In this document: piece by piece, positions 1 through 8,411 of the stretch
Layout: the number at the start of each line of letters is the position of its first letter
Position numbering within the stretch: the first letter of the stretch is position 1
Source of the DNA: Amycolatopsis lexingtonensis
Lineage (GTDB): Bacteria; Actinomycetota; Actinomycetes; Mycobacteriales; Pseudonocardiaceae
Direction: 5' to 3'
Assembly: GCF_014873755.1 (NCBI RefSeq)
Contig: NZ_JADBEG010000001.1
Span: forward strand, 8,282,501-8,346,500
DNA: 64,000 bases
The notes under the pieces: model-generated
The model's database searches: none
Told to the model about the DNA's origin: nothing
The model's input: the letters and a program-made list of their open reading frames with translations, nothing else
Program-made: the position numbers and the translations under genes

Positions 1-2
1 AG

Positions 3-1115
3 GTCTACCTGGGCGGCGCCAAGGCGCTGGCCGCGCAGGGCTCGCCGTACGACGCCTGGGTGCCGACCACGCACCAGATCCTGCTGCCGTTCACGTACAC
101 GCCGTTCGCCGCGGCCGTGTTCCTGCCCGGCACGCTGCTGCCGTTCGCCGTGACGATGAAGCTGGTCAGCATCGCGTCGATCCTCGCGACCGGGGTCGTC
201 GCCTACCTCTACGTCGCGACGCTCAACGGCTCGCTCACCGACGCCTCGAAGGTCAACGGCCGCGTGGTGGCCGCACTGGTCGCGATCGGCGCGCAGCTGG
301 CCGGCGCCCTGCTGGAGCCGGTGCGCTCGACGCTGGGGTTCGGGCAGATCAACGCGCTGCTCATGCTGCTGGTGGTGCTCGACGTCCTGCTGCCCGGCGA
401 GCGGAAGCGGACGAAGGGCCTGCTGATCGGCGTGGCCGCGGCGATCAAGCTGACCCCGGCCGTCTTCGTCGTCTACTTCCTGTTCCGCCGCGACTTCAAG
501 TCGGCCGCGCGGGTGGTCGTCGGCTTCCTCGCGGCCGGGGCGCTGCTGTGGCTGGTCCGGCCGTCGGCGTCCTTCACGTACTGGACGAAGCTCGTCTTCG
601 ACGCGGGCCGCATCGGCGGCGTCGACTACGTCGGCAACCAGTCGCTGCACGGCCTGACCGCGCGCGCCGGCCTGCCGGAGTTCGTGTGGGTGCTGGCCGC
701 GCTGGCCGTGATGGCCCTGGTCGCGGTGATCATCGTGCGCGCCGCGGAGCCGGTGCTCGGGCTCACCGCCTGTGCGCTCGGCGGGCTGCTGGTCTCGCCG
801 ATCTCGTGGACCCACCACTGGACGTGGTGCGTGCCGATCCTCGTCCTCGCCGGGTGGTACGCGTGGCGCTTCGACCGGGCGGTCCGGTGGGTGGCGGCCG
901 CGGTCGTCGTCGCGGGAGTGGCGTTGTTCATCGTCGGCCCGATGTGGTTCGCGCCGCGCCCGGCGCCGTCTCCCGGCTGGTGGCTGGCCACGGAGTCCTA
1001 CGAACTGTTCGGCCTGCTTCTGCTCGCCCTCGCCGCCGTCGCCGCACCCCGCCTGAAAGCCGTGAATGCCACATCGAGGGACGTAAAGGCCCTCGATGTG
1101 GCATTCACGGACTGA
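3..1115 (+). CDS. GT87-family (DUF2029) membrane mannosyltransferase-like protein, 5' truncated
   Basis: The reading frame is open from the window edge, so the true start lies upstream. About 370 codons are visible. The N-terminal part (VYLGGAKALA, then SPYD and LPFTYTPFAA) is the recognisable signature of the GT87/DUF2029 polyprenol-phosphate-mannose-dependent alpha-mannosyltransferases. These are multi-pass membrane enzymes acting outside the cytoplasmic face on lipoglycans. Around ten hydrophobic helices follow, and WTHHWTW near the middle resembles the conserved luminal His/Trp motif of the family. The acceptor cannot be deduced. The last 17 or so residues (VNATSRD...LDVAFTD) and the TGA stop are encoded by a perfect palindrome, so the natural C-terminus was probably replaced or extended by that repeat. 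Converges on serC with 3 bp between stops. Confidence 0.8.
   Translation, partial: VYLGGAKALAAQGSPYDAWVPTTHQILLPFTYTPFAAAVFLPGTLLPFAVTMKLVSIASILATGVVAYLYVATLNGSLTDASKVNGRVVAALVAIGAQLAGALLEPVRSTLGFGQINALLMLLVVLDVLLPGERKRTKGLLIGVAAAIKLTPAVFVVYFLFRRDFKSAARVVVGFLAAGALLWLVRPSASFTYWTKLVFDAGRIGGVDYVGNQSLHGLTARAGLPEFVWVLAALAVMALVAVIIVRAAEPVLGLTACALGGLLVSPISWTHHWTWCVPILVLAGWYAWRFDRAVRWVAAAVVVAGVALFIVGPMWFAPRPAPSPGWWLATESYELFGLLLLALAAVAAPRLKAVNATSRDVKALDVAFTD
1060..1110. terminator. Palindromic repeat, 21-bp perfect arms (element A, copy 1), likely bidirectional terminator
   Basis: Arms 1060-1080 and 1090-1110 are perfect reverse complements around a 9-nt loop. The core is GTGAATGCCACAT. It lies where two convergent genes meet, inside the 3' end of the GT87 gene and just before its stop at 1113-1115. 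The same core recurs at 53624-53678. Its position suggests termination for both strands; there is no T-run. Confidence 0.75.
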
Positions 1116-1118
1116 CGG

Positions 1119-2255
<1,137 letters not shown>

Positions 2256-2311
2256 TCAGGTCGGGATCGGGCTGCTAACAGAGGTGGCCAGGTGTCCGAC
2301 ATGTGGAATCG

Positions 2312-3007
2312 ATGAAGCCTCGTTGGTACTTTTTCGCCTGGTTCGCGGTGGTGGCCGCGGTGCACCTCGTCGTCGAGGGCTGGACCGACACCACCGCCAT
2401 CGGGCTGCCGGTCGGCTTCGCGGCGACACTCGTGCTCGTCTTCGTTCCCCGGCTGCCGTGGTGGGCGACCGGCGAGGAACGTCCGGACCGCGTCCGGCGC
2501 GTCCGGCTGCGGAAGCGGTCGTGGGTGCCGGTGCGGCTCCTGGCCCGCACCGCGACGGCCTGGACCGCGGGGATCCTCGCCGTGGCCGCCGAGGTGGCGG
2601 CCATCGTCTTCGACGGCGGCTGGCTGCCGTGGCTGGTGCCGGTCCCGAGCCTGCTGGTCGTGCTCGGCTTGGTGGGCTGGCGGTCCGACCTCGCCGAAGT
2701 CGCGCGGTGCCTGAAGAGCGACCGCTGGACGCCGATCGCGGCGGCGGCGTTCGACGTGCGGCCGGGCGAGCCCGTCGACGGCTGGGCCGTGCTGCCCGGC
2801 GACGTGCGGATCAAGTTCCACCTGGACGCGGCACCGGCCGACGTCGCCGCCGAGCTGGCCGGGCGTCGCCGGCTGTGGCTGGCCGGGTGGCCTTCGGAGC
2901 AGCTCGTCATCGGCTGTCCGGAGGGCGAGCACTACACCGTCGGGCACTTCGGCGTCCACCACCGTGACCGGAAAAACACGGTGTCCGCGGGTCGCACGGC
3001 CCGGTAG
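2312..3007 (+). CDS. Hypothetical membrane protein
   Basis: 231 residues with no family I recognise. It begins MKPRWYFFAWFAVVAAVHL, giving one transmembrane segment, with a second following at about residues 30-50. A basic Arg-rich loop (RVRRVRLRKR) and further hydrophobic helices at about 80-125 come next. The C-terminal 100 residues are soluble-looking, with GWAVLPGDVRIKFHLDAAP. An in-frame GTG at 2303 would add three residues. I prefer the ATG because it directly precedes the positively charged N-terminus of the first helix, but neither has a strong ribosome site. It is divergent from serC and 11 bp upstream of the next gene, so the two are probably co-transcribed. Confidence 0.6.
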   Translation: MKPRWYFFAWFAVVAAVHLVVEGWTDTTAIGLPVGFAATLVLVFVPRLPWWATGEERPDRVRRVRLRKRSWVPVRLLARTATAWTAGILAVAAEVAAIVFDGGWLPWLVPVPSLLVVLGLVGWRSDLAEVARCLKSDRWTPIAAAAFDVRPGEPVDGWAVLPGDVRIKFHLDAAPADVAAELAGRRRLWLAGWPSEQLVIGCPEGEHYTVGHFGVHHRDRKNTVSAGRTAR

Positions 3008-3018
3008 GTTGGCCCGCC

Positions 3019-3336
3019 ATGACGACTGTGCAGCAGAACTTCCCGGTGCCGCCCCAGGTGCTGTGGAACGCGCTCCCCGCCGGGGTGACGGCGATCGGCG
3101 GGCAGGGCCCGTTCTACGACGCCCAGCGCGGGTACGTCACCTGCCGCACCGGGATGACCTTCCTCAGCTGGGGCCAGGTCATCACCGCGATGGTGTCGCC
3201 GTCGGCGCCGGGTTCGACGCTCACCGTCCAGACCCAGCTGAAGTTCGGGGTGTTCGACTGGGGCGAGGGCAAGCGCATCGCCACCCGGTTCGCCGCCGCC
3301 GTCGCGTACGCGACGGGCGCTCCCGCGCTGACGTGA
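3019..3336 (+). CDS. Small conserved hypothetical protein
   Basis: 105 residues starting MTTVQQNFPVPPQVLWNAL, with no signal peptide or membrane segment. The opening VPPQVLWNAL and alternating strands such as STLTVQTQLKFGVFDWG are compatible with a small START/SRPBCC-like or DUF1499-like beta fold, but I do not recognise a named family. It follows the membrane protein gene closely and ends directly before a strong hairpin at 3337. A real gene is likely from the codon bias and tight spacing; the function is unknown. Confidence 0.55.
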   Translation: MTTVQQNFPVPPQVLWNALPAGVTAIGGQGPFYDAQRGYVTCRTGMTFLSWGQVITAMVSPSAPGSTLTVQTQLKFGVFDWGEGKRIATRFAAAVAYATGAPALT

Positions 3337-3377
3337 GGGCCCCGCTCACCACCACGCTGGGGGTGTGAGCGGGGCCC
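3337..3377. terminator. Bidirectional hairpin terminator
   Basis: GGGCCCCGCTCAC (3337-3349) pairs perfectly with GTGAGCGGGGCCC (3365-3377) across a 15-nt loop. It sits between two convergent genes, directly after the stop at 3334-3336 and just before the stop of the hydrolase at 3384. Confidence 0.7.
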
Positions 3378-3383
3378 GGCTCC

Positions 3384-4724
3384 TCAGCGCCAGTCTTCGA
3401 CGCCGCCCGGGATCGGCGCGGCCGGGTCGTACGGCGTGCGCGTGAAGATGAACGTCGCCAGGTCGAGGTGGGTGGCCACGCCCTCGGCGTTCCGGCCCAC
3501 TTCGAGCGTCTCGCCGGCGTAGTAGCCGTCGAGGCCGACGTAGGTGTCCTTGCCGGTCGCGCGGAAGCGCGAGCTGCGCCCGGCGCCCTCGACCGGCGCC
3601 AGCAGCAGCTGCTCCTCGCCCTGGACGCGCAGGTGGTACGGCGTCGGGCCCCAGTGCCAGAGCCCGGTCAGCGCCAGCAGTTCCGGGGCGACGGTGGCGG
3701 GCTCCCACTCGGCGGCCGGCCGCGGTTCCAGTTCGTCGGTCGTCGTGATGAGGTCGAGGCAGAGCTGGGTGATGCCGACCCCGGACGTCGAGTTGGCGAG
3801 CACCAGCGCGCCGGTCTGCGCGACCGGGTCGACCAGCGTGACGGCGAGGAAGCCGGGCATCGAGCCGGTGTGCCCGGCCAGCCGGCGGCCGCCGTAGCGC
3901 ACGAGCATCAGGCCGAGCCCGAAGCCGGTCGTCCACACGTCGGTGTCGTCGACGGTGATCACGGTCCGCATTTCCTCGATGGTCTCCGGCGCGAGGACCC
4001 CGCCGCCGTGGCCGCCGAGGAACGCCGTCCAGCGGCCGAGGTCCTTCGCCGTCGACCACAGCTGGCCGGCGGGGGCCATCGCGCCGGCGTCCGGGCTCGG
4101 CTCGGGCAGGAGGACGTCGGCGAAGGGGTGCACGGCGAAGCCCTCGGCGTGCGCGCCGGTCGGGTGCGGGGTGGTGCGGCTCATCCCGAGCGGGCCGAGG
4201 ATCTCCTCCTCCAGCACGGAGAGCCAGCCCTTGCCTCGGTGGCGCGAAATGAGTTCGCCGAGCACGCCGTAGCCGACGTTCGAGTAGTGGAACCGCGCGC
4301 CCGGCCGGTGCTTGGTCGCGCCCTCGGCGAGGCTGCCGGCCAGCGCGTCCCAGTCGGCGCCCGGGGTCCGCTCCCACCACAGGCCCGGCGACTCGGACGT
4401 CAGGCCGGAGGTGTGGGACAGCAGCTGGGCGATGGTGGCGGCGCCGAACGGCGTGCCGGGGACGTGCTTTTCGAGCGGGTCGTTGAGGTCGAGCAGGCCT
4501 TCGTCGCGCAGCCGCATGACGGCGGTGGCGACGACGGTCTTGGTGATCGAGCCCAGCCGGTACTGGGTGTCGGTGCCGGGCCGCGTGTCCCCGACCCGCC
4601 CCCGGCCACCGGACCAGACGATTTCGCCGTCCCGCACCACGGCGGCGACCAGCGACGGCGCCCGGCAGGCGGCCTGCTCGTGGGCGATCCGGCGGAGCAG
4701 GGCGTGTTCGGTCGACTCAAGCAT
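3384..4724 (-). CDS. Serine hydrolase of the beta-lactamase/class C penicillin-binding fold
   Basis: 446 residues. The SxxK catalytic motif is SITK at 59-62 (Ser59 nucleophile), the Tyr of the YxN motif is in HYSNVGYG (Tyr147-Asn149), and an HTG-like third motif appears in AGHTGSMPGF. The layout is that of the Beta-lactamase (PF00144) family of esterases and D-amino peptidases. A C-terminal beta-rich extension of about 130 residues follows the catalytic domain. No signal peptide is evident, so a cytoplasmic esterase or peptidase is more likely than a secreted beta-lactamase. The substrate is unknown. It is separated by 45 bp from the downstream two-component operon on the same strand. Confidence 0.8.
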   Translation of the reverse strand: MLESTEHALLRRIAHEQAACRAPSLVAAVVRDGEIVWSGGRGRVGDTRPGTDTQYRLGSITKTVVATAVMRLRDEGLLDLNDPLEKHVPGTPFGAATIAQLLSHTSGLTSESPGLWWERTPGADWDALAGSLAEGATKHRPGARFHYSNVGYGVLGELISRHRGKGWLSVLEEEILGPLGMSRTTPHPTGAHAEGFAVHPFADVLLPEPSPDAGAMAPAGQLWSTAKDLGRWTAFLGGHGGGVLAPETIEEMRTVITVDDTDVWTTGFGLGLMLVRYGGRRLAGHTGSMPGFLAVTLVDPVAQTGALVLANSTSGVGITQLCLDLITTTDELEPRPAAEWEPATVAPELLALTGLWHWGPTPYHLRVQGEEQLLLAPVEGAGRSSRFRATGKDTYVGLDGYYAGETLEVGRNAEGVATHLDLATFIFTRTPYDPAAPIPGGVEDWR

Positions 4725-4769
4725 GGGGGCATTCTGCCGCGCGGAGGCGGGAGAAGCAGGTCCCGGGGT

Positions 4770-5390
4770 TCAGCCGAGCAGGTTCCGCGCCATCGCGGTC
4801 GTCACCGCGGCCGTGCGGTCCGAGACGCCGAGCTTGCCGAAGACGCGCAGCAGGTGCGTTTTCACCGTCGCCTCGCTGATGTGCAGGGCGCGGCCGATGT
4901 CCGCGTTCGTCCCGCCCTTCGCGACCAGCCGCAGGACCTCCACCTCGCGCGCCGAAAGCGTTTGCGGCTCGGGGTGGCGGACGCGGTTGACCAGCTTGCC
5001 CGCCACCGACGGCGCCAGCACCGTCTCGCCGCGGGCCGCCGCGCGGATCGCGTTCGCCAGTTCCGTGCGGGACGCGTCCTTCAGCAGGTAGCCGGACGCG
5101 CCGGCCTCGACCGCGCGCAGGATGTCGGCGTCCGTTTCGTACGTCGTGAGCACGACGACCCGCCGGGCCGGCCGGTCGCGCAGGATCCGCTTGGTGGCGC
5201 CGACGCCGTCGAGGCCGGGCATCCGCAGGTCCATCAGCACGACGTCGGGCTCGGCGACCCGGTCGAGCGCGACGGCTTCGTCGCCGGAGCCCGCTTCGCC
5301 GACCACCGTCAGGTCGGGTTCGGCTTCGAGCATGCCGCGGAGGCCTTCGCGGACGACCGGGTGGTCGTCGACCAGCAGGACGCGGATCAA
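4770..5390 (-). CDS. NarL/FixJ-type response regulator (LuxR HTH)
   Basis: 206 residues. It has a receiver domain starting IRVLLVDDHP, with phospho-acceptor Asp54 in VLMDLRMPG and the conserved Lys in YLLKDAS. A C-terminal LuxR/GerE helix-turn-helix (LSAREVEVLRLVAKG...ISEATVKTHL) follows at about residues 140-200. The start is chosen as TTG at 5390 because it overlaps the TGA of the upstream kinase gene by the usual 4 bp (TTGA) and places the receiver at residue 2. No ATG or GTG fits better. It is the last gene of the exporter/two-component operon and is predicted to control that operon. Confidence 0.9.
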   Translation of the reverse strand: MIRVLLVDDHPVVREGLRGMLEAEPDLTVVGEAGSGDEAVALDRVAEPDVVLMDLRMPGLDGVGATKRILRDRPARRVVVLTTYETDADILRAVEAGASGYLLKDASRTELANAIRAAARGETVLAPSVAGKLVNRVRHPEPQTLSAREVEVLRLVAKGGTNADIGRALHISEATVKTHLLRVFGKLGVSDRTAAVTTAMARNLLG

Positions 5391-6544
5391 GCGGGCACCT
5401 CCAGGGTGAGTTCGGTGCCGCTGGGGCCACTCCGGACGGTCAGTCTGCCACCGACCTGTTCCGCGCGGGACCGCATGCCCCGCAGCCCGTAGCCGTCGGC
5501 GTGGTCGGGGTCGAAGCCGGCGCCGTCGTCGCGGACGGACAGCCGGACGGCATCGTCCACAACGGACAGCGTGATCGAGACCGCCGACGCGGCCGCGTGC
5601 CGCCGGACGTTGTTGAGTGCTTCCTGCGCGCCCCGCAGCAGGACGACTTCGCCGGCCATCGGCAGCACGGGCAGCGCACCGTCCACTTCGTACCGCACGG
5701 CGAGGCCCGCCTCGTCCGCCAGCCGGTCGGCCTGCCGCCGGACGGCGTCGACGAGCGAGCCCGAAGTGAGGTCGGCCGGGGCCAGCGCGGCGACCATCGC
5801 GCGGGCCTCGGTGAGGTTGTCGCGCGCGGTCCGGGTGGCCAGCCCGGCGTGCCGCCGCGCCGCGGCCGGGTCGGTGTCCACTTCGGACTCGATGGCCTGT
5901 GCGAGGGTGACGATGCTGGTGAACCCCTGCGCGAGGGTGTCGTGGATCTCCCGTGCGAGGCGTTCGCGCTCGGCCGCGGTGCCCGCCTCCCGGGAGAGGC
6001 GGGCGACTTCGGCCTGGCTCGCTTCCAGCCGCGCGATCAGGTCCGCCCGCGACCGGCTCTCCTCGATGACGTGCAGGATGAACTTGCCGGACAGGATCCC
6101 GAACACGACCAGGATCGCGGTCATCGGCAGCAGGATGTGCAGCGTCGGCCCCCGCAGCCCGTTGTTGACGATCGCCGACGCGGGGCTCAGCAGGATCGCG
6201 ATCGTGGTGAACGCCGCGGCCGGGCGGAACTCGAGCGTCGAGAACAGCAGCGGGCACACCATGAACAGGATGAAGCTGGCCGTGGTGGCGGCGAACATCG
6301 AGACCGCGACGAGCGCCAGCACCACGAGGGCCAGCGTCCACCGCTGCGGGAGGTGGCCGTCGTCGCGGACCACCCCGCGGCCCCAGAGCAGGTAGGTGAG
6401 CGCGAGCGCGGTGAGCGCCCCGACCGCGACGGCGGTGCGCACCGGATCGGCTTCGTCCAGCACCACCAGCACCGTCGTGGCCAGGTACGCCACCGCGAAG
6501 AGGATTTCCCAGAGCCAGTTGAACCGGTCCCAGGCGTCCGTCAC
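5387..6544 (-). CDS. Membrane sensor histidine kinase (HisKA_3, DesK/LiaS type)
   Basis: 385 residues. Four to six predicted transmembrane helices occupy the first 165 residues with almost no extracellular domain, so it probably senses a signal in or at the membrane. A coiled linker leads to the HisKA_3 dimerisation box ERERLAREIHDTLAQG, containing the phospho-acceptor His. The C-terminal ATPase has an N-box-like EALNNVRRHA and the G-box DDGAGFD. The start is GTG at 6544, overlapping the permease stop (GTGA). Partner of the response regulator directly downstream. The arrangement ATPase-permease-kinase-regulator recalls the linearmycin-type and daunorubicin-type exporters. Confidence 0.9.
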   Translation of the reverse strand: MTDAWDRFNWLWEILFAVAYLATTVLVVLDEADPVRTAVAVGALTALALTYLLWGRGVVRDDGHLPQRWTLALVVLALVAVSMFAATTASFILFMVCPLLFSTLEFRPAAAFTTIAILLSPASAIVNNGLRGPTLHILLPMTAILVVFGILSGKFILHVIEESRSRADLIARLEASQAEVARLSREAGTAAERERLAREIHDTLAQGFTSIVTLAQAIESEVDTDPAAARRHAGLATRTARDNLTEARAMVAALAPADLTSGSLVDAVRRQADRLADEAGLAVRYEVDGALPVLPMAGEVVLLRGAQEALNNVRRHAAASAVSITLSVVDDAVRLSVRDDGAGFDPDHADGYGLRGMRSRAEQVGGRLTVRSGPSGTELTLEVPA

Positions 6545-7350
6545 TTCGCGTCGGTCCACCGGAACGTCAGCCGCGCCAGCACCGCGCCCACCACGCACCA
6601 GATCCCCAGCACCAGCGCCACCCGCGGGAGCTCCCATGACCCAGCCATCTCCATCCGCACCGCGGCGTCCGGCAGGAACACCGACCGGAAGCCCTGGCAA
6701 ATCCACTTCAAGGGGAAGAACGACGCGATGTCCACCATCACCTTCGGCAGGTTCGTGATCGGCGAAACGAACACCCCCGAGATGAACTGCAGCACCAAGT
6801 AGAGCATCTGCACGATGGCGACCGCGCCGTTGGTGGACTTGGCGAGCGCGCTGATCGCGATCCCGAGCAGCGTGCAGGAGACGATGCCGAGCGCGAACAC
6901 CCACAGCAGCGTCAGCCACTTCGCCGGGTCGGACGGCAGTTCGAGCCCGAAGAGCAGCACCGCGACGCCGGCCATCAGCACGGTCTGGGCCAGGCTGGAC
7001 ACCGCGACCAGCACCATCTTGCCGATGAAGTAGGACGCGGGCGGCATCGGCGTGCCGCGCAGGCGTTTGAGCGCCCCGGTTTCGCGGTCGCCGGAGACGC
7101 CGGTCGCGATGCTGTTGAACGACGTCGAGACGATGCCGGAGCCGATCATCCCGGCCGCGAGCAGCTGCCCGGAGGTGACGCCTTCGAGCGCGGTCGGACC
7201 GTCCAGGATGGACCCGAGCAGGATCATCAGCACCGCGGGCAGGGAGAAGGTGAAGACCACCTGTTCCTTGTGCCGGAAGAACTGCCGCAGCTCCGTGCCG
7301 CCGCGGGCGAGCCCGAGTGACAGCGGGCCGGGGAGGGCGAGCGTGGTCAT
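6541..7350 (-). CDS. ABC-2 type exporter permease
   Basis: 269 residues with six predicted transmembrane helices and the ABC-2 membrane topology. It starts with an amphipathic N-terminus, then RHKEQVVFTFSLPAVLMILLG, which is the first helix. It should form the membrane channel for the ATPase encoded immediately upstream; the two genes overlap by 4 bp (ATGA at 7347-7350). DrrB-like drug or lipid exporters are the nearest class I can name. Substrate unknown, though the coupled two-component system suggests a membrane-active antibiotic or envelope stress. Confidence 0.87.
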   Translation of the reverse strand: MTTLALPGPLSLGLARGGTELRQFFRHKEQVVFTFSLPAVLMILLGSILDGPTALEGVTSGQLLAAGMIGSGIVSTSFNSIATGVSGDRETGALKRLRGTPMPPASYFIGKMVLVAVSSLAQTVLMAGVAVLLFGLELPSDPAKWLTLLWVFALGIVSCTLLGIAISALAKSTNGAVAIVQMLYLVLQFISGVFVSPITNLPKVMVDIASFFPLKWICQGFRSVFLPDAAVRMEMAGSWELPRVALVLGIWCVVGAVLARLTFRWTDAK

Positions 7351-8186
7351 GCCTTGTCTCCGATCAGGTCCAGGTAGACGTCCTCCAGGCTCGGCCTGGT
7401 CACGGTGAGGTTGGCGAGCTCTCTACCCCCAGCGGAGAGCTCGGTGACGAGTTTCGTCGGGTACGCCGTGCGCTCGACGTGCTCGCCGCGTTCGTCCACC
7501 CACCGCACGGTGGCTTCGGCGGCGGCCCGGCCCCCGAGGTCGCGCGGGGTGTCCTGCGCGACGATCTCGCCGCGCGCGATCACGGCGACGCGGTCGGCGA
7601 GCGCCTCGGCCTCGTCGAGGTAGTGGGTGGTGAGCAGGATGGTGGTGCCGTCGGCGGCGAGGTCGCCGATGAGCGTCCAGAACTGCCGACGGGCCTCGGG
7701 GTCGAACCCGGTGGTGGGCTCGTCGAGGAAGAGCAGCTCGGGCCGCCCGACGATGCCCAGCGCGACGTCGACGCGGCGCCGCTGGCCGCCCGAGAGCGAC
7801 TTGACCCGCGCTTTCGCCTTCTCGGTGAGCCCGACCTTGTCGATGACTTCGTCGGGGTCGCGCGGGTCGGGGTAGTACTTCGCGAAGTGCCGCACGGTCT
7901 CCGCGACGCTCAGCTCGGCGGCGTCGTTGGCGGTCTGCAGCACGATGCCGATCCGTGATCGCCAGGCGCGGCCGGCCTTGCCGGGGTCCTCGCCGAGCAC
8001 GGTGACCTCGCCGGCGGTGCGCTGCCGGTGGCCTTCCAGGATCTCGACGGTCGTGGTCTTCCCGGCGCCGTTCGGGCCGAGCAGGGCGAACACCTCGCCC
8101 CGGGCGATGTCCAGGTCCAGCCCGGCCACGGCCAGGTGACCGGGGTACTGCTTGCGCAGGCCGCGCACGCTCACTGCTGTGGTCAT
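7347..8186 (-). CDS. ABC exporter ATPase (DrrA/LnrL-like)
   Basis: 279 residues. The Walker A motif is GPNGAGKT (37-44), the signature LSGGQRRRVD begins at 131, and Walker B is LLFLDEPTTG from 151. The switch His appears in ILLTTHYLDEAE. The C-terminal extension of about 70 residues is typical of DrrA-type ATPases. The ATG at 8186 is preferred over an in-frame start 39 bp upstream, because the family begins with a short lead to the first strand (VSVRGLRKQYPG). First gene of a four-gene operon in which every junction is a 4-bp overlap. Confidence 0.9.
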   Translation of the reverse strand: MTTAVSVRGLRKQYPGHLAVAGLDLDIARGEVFALLGPNGAGKTTTVEILEGHRQRTAGEVTVLGEDPGKAGRAWRSRIGIVLQTANDAAELSVAETVRHFAKYYPDPRDPDEVIDKVGLTEKAKARVKSLSGGQRRRVDVALGIVGRPELLFLDEPTTGFDPEARRQFWTLIGDLAADGTTILLTTHYLDEAEALADRVAVIARGEIVAQDTPRDLGGRAAAEATVRWVDERGEHVERTAYPTKLVTELSAGGRELANLTVTRPSLEDVYLDLIGDKA

Positions 8187-8411
8187 GGCTCCAGCCTGGC
8201 CCCCCGGAGCCTTGATCGGGAGCAACGCTCAGCTGAATCCGGCTGTCCACCGTTCGGTGGACACGGTCGTCGGCCGCGGCCGCTTGGTTCCACGGGAAAC
8301 CACGAAAACGCTGTCATACAAGCAAAAACGGCGCGAATGCATGAACGGCGAACCGCCACCAGCCGCCGCGCGGGTGAACGACGCTGTTGACAGGTTGTCT
8401 AACATGACGGA

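Noticed and set aside
3468..5492. Open frame of about 670 codons on the + strand
   Set aside because: Antisense to the serine hydrolase and response regulator genes; composition is a low-complexity shadow, with no motif.
8387..8405. TTGACA (-35) and TAACAT (-10) before the EphD-like gene
   Set aside because: The two hexamers are only 7 bp apart, far too close for a sigma-70-type promoter.
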